Position numbers and translations under genes: made by a program. Below are positions 36,726 to 47,478 of a stretch of DNA of 64,000 nt, piece by piece (position 1 is the stretch's first letter; each line of letters starts with the position of its first letter). This stretch comes from Acetobacter sacchari. GTDB taxonomy: Bacteria > Pseudomonadota > Alphaproteobacteria > Acetobacterales > Acetobacteraceae. The notes below the pieces were generated by a model that did not search any database, was not told where the DNA came from, and was given only the letters and a program-made list of their open reading frames with translations. The stretch is taken from NCBI RefSeq assembly GCF_017377715.1, contig NZ_JAFVMF010000005.1, positions 62,001 through 126,000 on the forward strand. The letters run 5' to 3'.

Positions 36726-37056
36726 ACGCGTCACTTCCTTCCCGGCGAAATCGCCCGTGTCTGAATCCTGACTGTGGCGCACCGCACCAGCTGCGCCAAT
36801 ACTCTTAACAGCGTATTTGCTGACGTCGGCTGATTACGAGACGCCGTAGTGCTTCAATCAAGCGTTTACGCGGGGACGAAGTCGATCATGAAGAACCGTG
36901 TGATCAGCTTATCAGGCGTTTTTGTTTTCTTAGTGACCAATTCGCAACAGATCTGGGGCTTTCTGCGGCACAGGAAGACGCGCCGCTTTCAGCCTGAGGC
37001 GCCTTGAGGCCGGGCGTTTCAGTCCAGTCTCAAGGCGCGAGGGGCTCTTAAACCCC
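36726..37056. other. Spacer between eno and ftsB-like gene
   Basis: It contains two inverted repeats directly after eno: a 10-bp pair 36999-37008 / 37029-37038 (GCGCCTTGAG) and GAGGGG/CCCCTC at 37039-37058, which spans the eno stop. Neither is followed by a T-run on the minus strand. No gene is seen. Confidence 0.5.
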
Positions 37057-38751
<1,695 letters not shown>

Positions 38752-39885
38752 ATGAGCGAGACCGTGACGCTTCACTCGAGCCACACAGCATCGCCATCGG
38801 CTGTGCCGGTGCGTTTCGCCGCACTCATGCAACAGCGGCTGTCGCCATTGCGCGATTTTGTGGCCATTCCCGATAGCTCTGCACAGGGCTTCCCTCCGTT
38901 GCGGTTCGGGGAGCAAAGCCTCGCCCTTTTCAGAGTGACGGACGACTGGTTGCGCGCGCCGCCGACGCCTGTTCAGGCATGGAAGCTGGATATGGAGGAT
39001 GTCGTCGTTCGCTCGGCGAGTGGCGTGATCGGTGACGGACGCTCGCTGGTGGTCGAAGATACACTCGATCATACGACGCCCGAGGCGGACGGGTATGAAA
39101 TTCGGCGCGACGGCGCGATCAGTCTTGGAGCCCCGACGGAGCGACTGGCAGGGCGCTGGCTAAGCCTGCTCCTCGGAAATTCGGATAATTACTTTCACTT
39201 TGTCTTGATGAATCTCGCGCGGCTGTTTGCAATCGACGCAAAGGACACGCGAGTTCTGTCGGGCGTACTGGTTCCAAAGACGCGGTTCGACTGGCAACGC
39301 GAATGGATAGAGGACGTCTTGGCGGCGGCTGGACTGTCGGGGCTATCGCGCCAGGTTATGAGCGGCGCAAATTGCGTTTCCATCGAACGGTTGTTGCTGC
39401 CGTGGGGTGCGGTCGACGCCCGCGGCTACTGTCATCCGGGCGCGGCGGCGTTCATCGCTGGAAGCGACGGTCCTGAATCCGGCGATGTGGCAGTCGGCGA
39501 CCGGATTTACGTCGACCGGCGGGGAAGCGCGATCCGTCCTTTGGAGAACGAGGATGAGCTGGCGCAGGCGCTTGCCGATCGTGGTTTCGCCACCGTCCAG
39601 CTGGAACGCATGAGCGTCGCCGAGCAAAGGGCGTGCTTCGCACGTGCGGCGGTGATCGTCGCTCCTCACGGCGCGGGACTGACCAACCTTGTATTTTGTC
39701 GACCGGGAGCGCGCGTTATCGAGGTCATGCCTCATACGTTGCTGAACTGGTGTTACCGGCGGCTCGCAGCGATACGAGGACTGGATTACGACTGTGTCTT
39801 GAGCCGAAGCGGCGGCAGGACTGCGCCGGAGGCGACTGTTTCAGCGCATCGGGTTGCGGTCGATCATGTGCTTGCGTGCCTGTGA
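38752..39885 (+). CDS. GT61-family glycosyltransferase (DUF563)
   Basis: A 377-residue protein with the DUF563/GT61 pattern: GNSDNYFHFVLMNLARLFAI in the middle (the family's W/N-YFHW-like motif), DRIYVDRRGSAIRPLENEDEL, and the C-terminal IVAPHGAGLTNLVFCRPGARVIEV, which is diagnostic. No membrane segment is seen, so it is probably cytoplasmic. The family transfers sugars onto glycans; in acetic acid bacteria such genes belong to surface polysaccharide synthesis. No other glycan genes are adjacent. Confidence 0.88.
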   Translation: MSETVTLHSSHTASPSAVPVRFAALMQQRLSPLRDFVAIPDSSAQGFPPLRFGEQSLALFRVTDDWLRAPPTPVQAWKLDMEDVVVRSASGVIGDGRSLVVEDTLDHTTPEADGYEIRRDGAISLGAPTERLAGRWLSLLLGNSDNYFHFVLMNLARLFAIDAKDTRVLSGVLVPKTRFDWQREWIEDVLAAAGLSGLSRQVMSGANCVSIERLLLPWGAVDARGYCHPGAAAFIAGSDGPESGDVAVGDRIYVDRRGSAIRPLENEDELAQALADRGFATVQLERMSVAEQRACFARAAVIVAPHGAGLTNLVFCRPGARVIEVMPHTLLNWCYRRLAAIRGLDYDCVLSRSGGRTAPEATVSAHRVAVDHVLACL

Positions 39886-40019
39886 GCCGGTATGCCACGC
39901 GCCATGGTCCGGTCATTGACGAAACCGCGACGTGATTGCGGGCGTTCGTCAGTAAACGCGTTGCCGGATGAGGTCCGGGAATTTGACCAGTCCGGATTTC
40001 GACAGGAAGGAGCGTCGTC

Positions 40020-40361
40020 ATGAACCAGCACGCGCATGGACAGTTTCTTCGCGAATTCGAGGCCAGAGAACGCCGCATCGAATTATTGCTGCAACGCCTT
40101 CCAGACAGGATCCGGGGATATGTCCGCTGGTTACGACGTCCTGAGTCGCGATGGGCGAGGCTTCCGGCGGGGGTGTTTCTGATTCTGGGTGGTTGCCTCG
40201 CGGTGCTGCCGGTGTTCGGGCTCTGGATGCTGCCGCTGGGGATTTTTATTCTGGCTGAGGACGTGCCTGCCCTCCGCCGGCTGACCGACCGGGCGCTCGT
40301 CTGGGTCGAGGAGCGGCGCCCTCACTGGATGGGGCTTCCGCGCGCTACATCCTCACGTTGA
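40020..40361 (+). CDS. Small conserved membrane protein of unknown function
   Basis: A 113-residue protein with an excellent ribosome binding site (AAGGAG). A basic, amphipathic N-terminal half (FEARERRIELLLQRLPDRIRGYVRWLRR) precedes one long or two short hydrophobic segments (LPAGVFLILGGCLAVLPVFGLWMLPLGIFILAED), then a Trp/Arg-containing tail (RALVWVEERRPHWMG). It resembles the PGPGW type of alphaproteobacterial transmembrane proteins. Function is unknown. Confidence 0.72.
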   Translation: MNQHAHGQFLREFEARERRIELLLQRLPDRIRGYVRWLRRPESRWARLPAGVFLILGGCLAVLPVFGLWMLPLGIFILAEDVPALRRLTDRALVWVEERRPHWMGLPRATSSR

Positions 40362-40398
40362 CGCAGTTCTCAAGCGTCAGATCAGGAACACGTGGACG

Positions 40399-40737
40399 TT
40401 GAAAGCTTTGGCCGAACGACGGTGTGCGCCGTGCGCGAATGACGCGGCCCCTCTGGCTCCGGATGCTGCGTCACGTCTGTTGGAGCAACTGGATTGTTGG
40501 TCTTTCGCGGAAGGCGGGAAGATCATCGAACGACGGTATCGCTTTCCGGATTTCGCCGCGGCGCTGGCGTTCGTCGATCAGGTGGGCGCGCTTGCGGAAG
40601 CGGAGGGGCATCACCCGGATTTCTCCTTCGGTTGGGGCTACGTGACGCTTTCGCTCCATACTCATGCGATAGGCGGCCTTCACGAAAATGACTTTATCCT
40701 TGCGGCGAGGATCGACGCGCTCAACGCGTCCCGGTGA
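40399..40737 (+). CDS. phhB: Pterin-4a-carbinolamine dehydratase
   Basis: A 112-residue protein of the PCD/DCoH family, recycling the pterin cofactor of aromatic amino acid hydroxylases. The motif EGHHPDFSFGWGYVTLSLHTHAIGG contains the catalytic His pair and the later His, and ends with the typical DFILAARIDAL. No ATG is available; the TTG at 40399 has AGGAA 10 nt upstream. No phenylalanine hydroxylase gene is adjacent. Confidence 0.9.
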   Translation: MKALAERRCAPCANDAAPLAPDAASRLLEQLDCWSFAEGGKIIERRYRFPDFAAALAFVDQVGALAEAEGHHPDFSFGWGYVTLSLHTHAIGGLHENDFILAARIDALNASR

Positions 40738-41030
40738 ATTCGGGACGCTGGCGTTTGCCGCCCAAGGAATTCGGGGTTGCAGGGGAGGGTCGTTACGGCT
40801 CGTTCCCGGAGCGACTGACGGTCGTTCATGTAAGATTGTTCGCGGAAATGCGCTACGCCGAGCGTCGCGGCGCTATATGCGCGTCTGGGGTATGCTTCGC
40901 CCCATTGTCAGGGCCTTTAAGGCTCCGGGTTGGCTCCGGCGCGATATCGGGAAAATGGACTGCGGCGGTCTTTTTCGTCTGATATCGAGTTGTTTGTGAT
41001 GGTTGCCGAAGCGACGCAGGGACTGGGGAT

Positions 41031-42188
41031 TTGAAAGAAAAGCTGGAGCCTCATCGGTCTCACGGTCTAGGGCTTGAGGATGTCGCTCCAGACTGGCCTG
41101 CTCTGGAAATGGAAGATGTGGAGCCTCTCCTGGCGTCTTATCCGGACGCGGGGCGGCCGCTTGAGATCGTCTGGAGAAGTCCTCGGCCGTTTTCCGCCGC
41201 CGCCCAGATCAGGACGAATTGCGGAACTGTGATTGTGAAACGCGTTCATCGTGACGTGCGCAGCCCGGGCGACATGGAAGATGAGCATGCCTTCATCGCC
41301 CATCTTCGGGCGCGGGGGGCGCCAATCATCGAGGTCCTGCGCGACCACGATGGGCGCAGTGCGTTGCAACAGATGCTGTGGACGTACGAGGTTCACAGGG
41401 TCGGAAACGGGCTCGACGTTTACCGCGATGCGCCCTCCTGGACCCCATACCGTTCACCGGACCATGCGCATGCTGCGGGGGTGAGTCTTGGTGCGCTCCA
41501 CCGCGCCGCCTCAGGTTTCGCCCATCATGCGCGACGCGGCGGGATGCTGCGGGCGGATTTCAGGTTGTTCGGGGACGAAGACCCCATCGCCCGGATCGAG
41601 GACGACCTTGCCGCGCGACCGGCGCTGGCGCGATGGCTGGGCGAGCGGGACTGGCGCCGCGAGATCACGGAGCGTCTGTTGCAGCCGTTCCATCGTCGCG
41701 CGGTGGCTGCCGTCCGTGCGACGCAGCCTTTGTGGACGCATGGAGACTGGCACGGTTCGAATCTGCTCTGGAGCGCGGAGAGCGACGACGCGAAGGTTTC
41801 GACAATTATGGATTTCGGTTTGTCGAACAGTTCTTTCGCTCTCTTTGACGTCGCCACGGCGATTGAGCGGGCTCTGGTGTCGTGGCTTGATTTTGAGCGG
41901 GGCGTGGAGCCTGTGGCTGATCTGGATCAGCTCGACGCCTTGCTGGACGGATATTCCGCGACAATGCCGCGTGGCGCGTCGCTGCACGGTCTGGCTGCCC
42001 TTCTGCCGCTCGCGCACGCCGACTTCGCCCTGAGCGAGGTCGAGTATTTTGCTGGCGCAACGGGCAATATGGCGCACGCCGCGCTGGCGTATGACGGCTA
42101 TCTGCTGCGCCATGCCGACTGGTTCGATGGGAATGAAGGACGCCGCCTGTTGCGTCGGATCGCCGAGCGCGAGGCGCGCGCCGCGTGA
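41031..42188 (+). CDS. APH-fold phosphotransferase coupled to PnuC (probable vitamin kinase)
   Basis: A 385-residue protein of the aminoglycoside phosphotransferase/choline kinase fold. The catalytic loop is THGDWHGSNLLW and the metal-binding motif is IMDFGLSNSSFALFDVA, as in the family. The N-terminal lobe has TVIVKRVHRD with a probable ATP-binding Lys. It starts at TTG 41031. Its stop overlaps the pnuC start by 4 bp (GTGA). Because PnuC-type transporters work by facilitated diffusion with intracellular phosphorylation trapping the vitamin, I infer that this kinase acts on the PnuC substrate (nicotinamide riboside or thiamine), not on an antibiotic. Confidence 0.78.
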   Translation: MKEKLEPHRSHGLGLEDVAPDWPALEMEDVEPLLASYPDAGRPLEIVWRSPRPFSAAAQIRTNCGTVIVKRVHRDVRSPGDMEDEHAFIAHLRARGAPIIEVLRDHDGRSALQQMLWTYEVHRVGNGLDVYRDAPSWTPYRSPDHAHAAGVSLGALHRAASGFAHHARRGGMLRADFRLFGDEDPIARIEDDLAARPALARWLGERDWRREITERLLQPFHRRAVAAVRATQPLWTHGDWHGSNLLWSAESDDAKVSTIMDFGLSNSSFALFDVATAIERALVSWLDFERGVEPVADLDQLDALLDGYSATMPRGASLHGLAALLPLAHADFALSEVEYFAGATGNMAHAALAYDGYLLRHADWFDGNEGRRLLRRIAEREARAA

Positions 42189-42796
42189 ACGGGATGTCGC
42201 CCGTCGAAGAAATTGCAGTGATCGTCAGTCTTCTGGGCGTTTGGCTGACTGCGCGGCGCATATGGTGGTGCTGGCCGGTGGGGCTGGTCGGCGTGCTGCT
42301 CTACGCGTGGTTGTTCTACGGGTGGAAGCTCTATTCCGACATGCTGTTGCAGGGCGCCTACGTCGTTTTGCAATTGTATGGGTGGCGGCGCTGGCGCGTC
42401 CGAGCCGATGCGGAGACAGTCGTGGGGGTCGCGCCGTTACCGACCGGAGAGGCACGGATGGCGCTCGGTTGCGGCGTCGCAGGAGCGATGGCGTTAGGGT
42501 GGGCGATGCGGCGCTTCACGGACGCCGCGTTGCCATGGATGGACGCTGGATTGACCAGCTTCAGTCTGGTTGCGACGCTCTGGGCTGCGCGACGGCATCG
42601 GGAGAACTGGGTTTTGTGGATCGTCGTCGATACGATCTATGCCGGGATGTTCGCCTATCGCGGTTTCTATCTGACGGCGGCGCTATACGCTCTCTTCGTA
42701 GGGTTGGCGATTTACGGCGCCGTGGCGTGGCGTGGCGTGGGCAGGCGCGCGCGGTTTGACAGGACTTTTGCCCGCACATGGAAGGCTGGAGCGTAG
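42185..42796 (+). CDS. pnuC: PnuC-family vitamin transporter (nicotinamide riboside or thiamine)
   Basis: A 203-residue membrane protein with about seven hydrophobic segments. Family motifs: WWCWPVGLVGVLLYAWLFY, KLYSDMLLQGAYVVLQLYGWRRW, and ENWVLWIVVDTIYAGMFAYRGFYLTAALY, where W..W and the VD pair are conserved in Pnu transporters. PnuC (nicotinamide riboside) and PnuT (thiamine) cannot be told apart with confidence here. The GTG start overlaps the kinase stop by 4 bp, giving a coupled two-gene unit. Confidence 0.85.
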   Translation: MNGMSPVEEIAVIVSLLGVWLTARRIWWCWPVGLVGVLLYAWLFYGWKLYSDMLLQGAYVVLQLYGWRRWRVRADAETVVGVAPLPTGEARMALGCGVAGAMALGWAMRRFTDAALPWMDAGLTSFSLVATLWAARRHRENWVLWIVVDTIYAGMFAYRGFYLTAALYALFVGLAIYGAVAWRGVGRRARFDRTFARTWKAGA

Positions 42797-43095
42797 TGTT
42801 GCGGCGGCTCTCGCTCCCCGACGGGGGCGTCTCCTGATGCGTTTGCGCCACGCTTGGCAAATACCTGGCGTAGACAGTCTTTTAGTTCCGCAGTGCAAAC
42901 GGGCACTTTTCTGGAATTGAGGCCGTTCGAAACTGCTCCGTCGCCGTCATTTTCCAACCCTGTTATCGCTGTCCATGCTTTTCGCTCTCTGTCGTCTTGT
43001 ATTCACACTTGGCGAAACTCTCGCCGCGCCCGATACTTTCGATCCGGTCGAGGCGTCGCATTCGCTACATTTCCCGGAACTTTAGAGGAGAGGCC

Positions 43096-44676
43096 ATGTC
43101 GGACGTCGCGCGGTTTGAGTTTCTGTTGGTTATCATTTCGGCGATTCTCATTCTGGCGCTGGTCGCCCGACGCCTGAGGCTACCTCCCTCGGCCGCCTTC
43201 ATCGCGGGTGGGCTGGTCATGGCGCTGATCCCGGGCGCTCCGTCGATTACGCTTGATCCCGATCTGGTGCTTGTGATTTTTCTGCCGCCGCTCCTGATGT
43301 CGAGCGCCTATTTCACGGTGTGGGCGTCGTTCCGCGCCAACCTCGTCAGCATCCTCAATCTGGCGGTTGGCGCTGTGCTGTTTTCGACGCTGGCGGTCGG
43401 GTGCGTCACCCGGTGGCTGGCGCCAGGGTTGCCGTGGTCGGTATGCTTCGCTCTTGGCGCGATACTTGCGCCTCCTGATGCTGTGGCGGCGAAAAGCGTT
43501 CTTGAACGGGTGCGCCTCCCCGAACGGCTCTCCACGTTGCTGGAGGGTGAGAGTCTGCTGAACGACGCCAGCAGCATCGTGGTTTACCGCGTGGCCATTG
43601 CGGCGTTTCTGACCGGCACGTTTTCGATAACCCGCGCGACCACGATGTTTGGCGTCTTGTCAGTAGGCGGCGTCGCGCTGGGTCTTGCTCTCGGGTGGGC
43701 CGCAGTATTCCTTATCCGCCGGATCGGAAACGCGACCGTCGTCATCTGCCTGACCCTGCTGTTGCCATGGGTGGGATACGTGACCGGCGAACGTCTGGGC
43801 GTTTCAGGCGTCATGGCCACGGTGACGATGGGCTTGTTGTTTGGCTGGCACCAGCACGAGGTGTTTCCTGCCAAGACGCGACGCAGCGCCGATGCGTTCT
43901 GGGAAGTTCTGACGTTCCTTCTGGAAGCTTTGATCTTCGTGATGATCGGCTTGTCGCTGCATAGTATCGCTCCGCTTGACCACGAAATTTTTCCGACCAC
44001 CGGGCGTCTGGTCGGCGGCGTCGCGGGCGTGGTTCTTGCGACCATTGTCGTGCGTTTCATATGGGCCTACGGCGCCACCGCAGTGGATTGGACGCGGGCC
44101 GCTCTTCGCGGAATCCCGCACCGCAAGGGTCGATGGGGCGAAGCGGCGATACTGGGGTGGGCCGGGATGCGTGGCGTGGTCAGTCTGGCGGTTGCGCTGT
44201 CAACGCCGGAAGATATGCCGGGACGTAACTTCGTTTTACTGACGACCTTCACTCTTATCCTTGTGACTGTTGTGGTGCAGGGCGGCACGCTGTCGACGTT
44301 GATCCGCTGGACCGGCGTAGGCGAGGAGAGCGAGGAGGCTGACGGCTTCCTGCTGACGGAATACGAAGCGCGTGCGCGCATGGCGACGGCTCAACGCGAA
44401 GCCATCGAAAAACTTGCCGTCAACGAGGCAGGCGAAGTTCTGCACCCCCGCCTACTGGAGCAGTACAGGTTCCGTGAAGGCGCCGCCACCCGGTATAGCC
44501 GCGATCCAGGCGGCTTGAAGAATGATCGGGATGCGCATTACGCAGCGCTTAAAGGGACTATTGTCGCCGGTCGCTCCGAAATTTTGAAACTGCACCGCGC
44601 GGGGAAAATTCACGACCATGTCCTGAGGCGCTTGGAAACGGAGTTGGATCTGCAGCAACTCGCGCTGGAGACTTAG
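43096..44676 (+). CDS. Na+/H+ antiporter, CPA1 (NhaP/SLC9-like) family
   Basis: A 526-residue protein: about 12 membrane segments followed by a cytoplasmic tail. The ATG at 43096 has GAGGAGAGG upstream. Signatures: FLPPLLMSSAYF, ALGAILAPPDAVAAKSVL (with the ion-binding PPD), EGESLLNDASSIVVYRVA (ND pair), and GWAGMRGVVSLAVALSTP. The tail (about 400-526) is charged and helical. The family exchanges Na+ or K+ for H+ at the inner membrane. It is preceded by about 300 bp without a gene. Confidence 0.92.
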   Translation: MSDVARFEFLLVIISAILILALVARRLRLPPSAAFIAGGLVMALIPGAPSITLDPDLVLVIFLPPLLMSSAYFTVWASFRANLVSILNLAVGAVLFSTLAVGCVTRWLAPGLPWSVCFALGAILAPPDAVAAKSVLERVRLPERLSTLLEGESLLNDASSIVVYRVAIAAFLTGTFSITRATTMFGVLSVGGVALGLALGWAAVFLIRRIGNATVVICLTLLLPWVGYVTGERLGVSGVMATVTMGLLFGWHQHEVFPAKTRRSADAFWEVLTFLLEALIFVMIGLSLHSIAPLDHEIFPTTGRLVGGVAGVVLATIVVRFIWAYGATAVDWTRAALRGIPHRKGRWGEAAILGWAGMRGVVSLAVALSTPEDMPGRNFVLLTTFTLILVTVVVQGGTLSTLIRWTGVGEESEEADGFLLTEYEARARMATAQREAIEKLAVNEAGEVLHPRLLEQYRFREGAATRYSRDPGGLKNDRDAHYAALKGTIVAGRSEILKLHRAGKIHDHVLRRLETELDLQQLALET

Positions 44677-44995
44677 GAAAGTAGTGTTTCTGTGAGGCGT
44701 TCTATAAAATATTTTTATATATAAACTATTTTTTCGTTTTATTGTTCATGGCCGAGATGGCGTCGTGTGTGCCTGCCAGCCGTAAAATGTAATTGGGGTC
44801 AAGCGCCCTGACGATACGATAAACAAATAAAATTTTGAGCATAGATTGGCATTCACATAGAGGGGCCGTCCTGATGCCTGAGTGGTCGTCCGCCACATGT
44901 TCTGGCGCCAGTGTGGGGCAATTTTACAAATCTCCGCGGAGCGCCGGGCTGGAAATGTTCGCCGTTCCGCCTGCTGCGCACATGGCCAGAAGCGT
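44677..44995. other. Intergenic region between the antiporter and the convergent CobQ-like gene
   Basis: The first 80 bp are strongly AT-rich (poly-A/T around 44705-44745) and may include the antiporter's 3' end signal, although no GC-rich stem is present. No gene is recognised. Confidence 0.45.
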
Positions 44996-46540
44996 TCAGG
45001 AGCGCGTAAAGCATTCTGGTATTCGCGCCAGCGCCAGAAGCCCTTCGATGTCTATATGCGCGGCAACGTGCTCGGCTAACGCATCAAGAGATTGTTCTAA
45101 TGCTGCATCAAGACTTTTCTTATCTATCGAGCGCGTCCCTGTGCGCGTGCGGTGGGGAGCAAGAAGTCCAAGAACGGCGTCGCGAGCCTCTTCGTCGTCG
45201 AACAGGCCATGCATGCAGACGCCCATGACGGTGCCGGAGGCGGAGGTGGCTCCTTCTCCGGGTTGAGACGGGGCGCTGACGACACGTGCGAAGGGGCGCG
45301 TGCAGTCCGGTCCCGCAGTGAGCCCGATGTGGTTTTGGGTCGCGTCGAATTCGATGTTCTTAGACGGAAAGCCAAAACGGGCCGGCTCGCGATTTTTGCG
45401 CCGGTGCACGATCGTCGCCACGTCCAGCAAGCCAAGCCCCGTCACGGTTACCGGGGGTCCATCGACGCCGTAGGGGTCAGCGATGCTATGGCCCAACATC
45501 TGATAGCCCTCGTTAAGGCCAAGAACGCGGCCGCCATGCCGCACATGCCCGATTATGTCAATGCTCCACCCTTCGGAGCGTAACGCAGTTAGCCCGGTGA
45601 TGACGGAGGTCGAGCCGGGAAGAATAATCACATCGCACAGGGGAAGCGGACGTCCTGGTGGAATGAATGTCAGGCGTAGACCGGGGCTATCCAGCAACGG
45701 GTTGAAATCTTCTTTCAACCTGTCTGTCGCAGGCGGCATTGGAACGACGATGTGTAAGTCGCTTCCGTCCCTGTGGCGGGAATCCTCCTGCAGCAGAGGG
45801 GAAGCGAATAATTGAAGCGCTTCGTAAACAGATTTGTTTGATGAAGGACGAATCAGAGGGACCACCCCCAGAGAATCCCAGCCTGTGAACGCGCGGATCG
45901 CATCTATCGAGGATGTAAATTTTTCCGAATTACGCAAAACGCTGTTGACGATCACGCCTTTGACCCTTGCCTCATCGTGTCGTGACATGATCGTGTGCGT
46001 TCCGATGAGGCTCGCGATAGCGCTTCCACTTCCGCGCGAAGCTTCGGTCACCATGACCACGTCCACGCCTGCCGCTTGCGCGAAACCCATATTGGCGACG
46101 TCTCGGTCCCGCTGGACAACGTCGCCGGCAGCGTCTGCGCCGTCGATCAGCACGATGTCTGCGTCCTGAGCGACAGAACGAAAACTGCTGAGAATGGTCG
46201 GCATAAGATCGGCCCGGTTGATCTGACGGTCGTCTCCGCTCAGCGTGTCGCTCCGACGCCCACGTATCAGGATATCCGTATGCGACTGCGTGCCGCCATG
46301 CGGCTTTTCGTAGCGTTGAAAAACCACGGGGTTCATATCCGCAACTGGTGCGACGCCAGAGGCGATTGCTTGCATAAATTGGGCGCGCGAGACTTTCCTG
46401 TCGCCGGGAATCAACATTGGGGCGGCGCAACTCGTTTGCGCAGCGAAAGGTCGTACACGCAATCCCCTGCGGGTTAACACACGTGCGATGCCCGCCAGAA
46501 GTGTCGATTTTCCGACGCCGCTGCCAGTTCCCTGCAGCAT
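44996..46540 (-). CDS. Diverged CobQ (cobyric acid synthase) homologue lacking the glutaminase cysteine
   Basis: A 514-residue protein with the CobQ layout: N-terminal P-loop domain (MLQGTGSGVGKSTLLAGIARVL, then SRAQFMQAIASGVAPVADMNPV) and C-terminal class I amidotransferase-like domain (VIILPGSTSVITGL, VLGLNEGYQMLG, GVCMHGLFDD). The length is normal, but key motifs are changed. The nucleophile site that reads CGG in CobQ is NEG here (Asn343 replaces Cys), the QNMSNN loop is AAQTSC, and the DRGG element is SRGS. Either it uses free ammonia, has a new role, or is an intact-looking decayed copy. A CobC-like phosphatase is upstream on the same strand. Confidence 0.82.
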   Translation of the reverse strand: MLQGTGSGVGKSTLLAGIARVLTRRGLRVRPFAAQTSCAAPMLIPGDRKVSRAQFMQAIASGVAPVADMNPVVFQRYEKPHGGTQSHTDILIRGRRSDTLSGDDRQINRADLMPTILSSFRSVAQDADIVLIDGADAAGDVVQRDRDVANMGFAQAAGVDVVMVTEASRGSGSAIASLIGTHTIMSRHDEARVKGVIVNSVLRNSEKFTSSIDAIRAFTGWDSLGVVPLIRPSSNKSVYEALQLFASPLLQEDSRHRDGSDLHIVVPMPPATDRLKEDFNPLLDSPGLRLTFIPPGRPLPLCDVIILPGSTSVITGLTALRSEGWSIDIIGHVRHGGRVLGLNEGYQMLGHSIADPYGVDGPPVTVTGLGLLDVATIVHRRKNREPARFGFPSKNIEFDATQNHIGLTAGPDCTRPFARVVSAPSQPGEGATSASGTVMGVCMHGLFDDEEARDAVLGLLAPHRTRTGTRSIDKKSLDAALEQSLDALAEHVAAHIDIEGLLALARIPECFTRS

Positions 46541-46757
46541 AAGTGCTAAAGCAACCAGACAGGCGTCCCTTTCCGTTCAAACCTGCATAACAAGCGTGAA
46601 CGGCGTCGCCACGGCAGATCACATCGTGATGAATATAATTATTTTTGAGATGATTCCATTTTTTCTTTTCCCGGCGCCGTCTACCCGGCGGAAAGGGCGG
46701 GGCTCAGGCTGTCGCTCGTATGAGGGCGTTCACTTGCCTAACACTACGGCATGCGGA

Positions 46758-47318
46758 TCAGACGTCGGACGCAAGATAGGTCGAACGGGGAGTAAAAATC
46801 CTGATGGAGCCTTGCGGTTGCGACGGATCAAGAAGATCGGGCGTCTGACCCGACGCCAGAGCGGACAATATGCGCAGTGGTCCGCCGTGCGAGATGACAC
46901 AAATGGGTTCCCGCGTCGTCGAGATGTCGTCCCAGAAATCAACGACTCGCTGCAGCAGGCTGGCGCCGGTTTCTCCATTGGGTGGAGAGAAGGCGAGGGG
47001 GGCCTGGTTCCAACGCTCCAAAGATGCGCGATCGACGTCGCTCCAGGCCATACCTTCCCAGTCGCCGAAATCATACTCGAGGAGTCTAGCGTCGATGCAT
47101 GGAGGCTTTTTGCTCTCCAGTGTAAGCCGAAGCGCTACAGCTTGGCATCGTGCCGCTGGAGAACTGTAAATGGTCAGGCAAGATGCCGCCCGCATCGCCA
47201 TGGCCAGCCCATCCGAAAATGTTTCCCAACCATGTTGCAGCTCAACATCCATGCGACCGTAACAGATGCCTGGCGAAACATTTACTTGCGGATGTCGTGC
47301 GAGAATTAATGAGGGCAT
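46758..47318 (-). CDS. Histidine phosphatase, CobC-like (alpha-ribazole phosphatase)
   Basis: A 186-residue phosphoglycerate-mutase-fold phosphatase. The phospho-acceptor motif is LARHPQVNVSPGICYGRMDV, close to the RHP-type start of alphaproteobacterial CobC proteins, and the second His is in VISHGGPLRIL. The middle has LLEYDFGDWEGMAW, as in the family. CobC removes the 5'-phosphate of alpha-ribazole phosphate during cobalamin lower-ligand assembly. Together with the CobQ-like gene 217 bp downstream it makes a cobalamin-type pair, but the diverged CobQ weakens that assignment. Confidence 0.75.
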   Translation of the reverse strand: MPSLILARHPQVNVSPGICYGRMDVELQHGWETFSDGLAMAMRAASCLTIYSSPAARCQAVALRLTLESKKPPCIDARLLEYDFGDWEGMAWSDVDRASLERWNQAPLAFSPPNGETGASLLQRVVDFWDDISTTREPICVISHGGPLRILSALASGQTPDLLDPSQPQGSIRIFTPRSTYLASDV

Positions 47319-47450
47319 CTTGTTCGGTGTATTAACGCATGGTCATCGTGTGTGTTATGCAAGTAATTCTATGCCGGGAACGCTCTGGACGTGAAGTGTA
47401 ATGACGAAGGCGTCTGACGGGCCTGTAAGGAAGACAACCAGCTACTGCGC
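47319..47450. other. Short spacer between the CobC-like gene and the left att repeat
   Basis: It should carry the promoter of the CobC-like gene on the minus strand. No cobalamin riboswitch box was seen. Confidence 0.45.
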
Positions 47451-47478
47451 TGGTGCGAGCTGCGGGACTCGAACCCGC
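47451..47478. repeat. Left attachment repeat (tRNA-Leu 3' fragment)
   Basis: 28 bp identical to the 3' end (including CCA) of the tRNA-Leu gene at 50382-50467, in the same orientation. Beyond it the sequences differ. Confidence 0.92.

Noticed and set aside
41031..42188. Antibiotic (aminoglycoside) resistance gene
   Set aside because: The fold matches, but coupling to pnuC and native base composition argue for a metabolic kinase.
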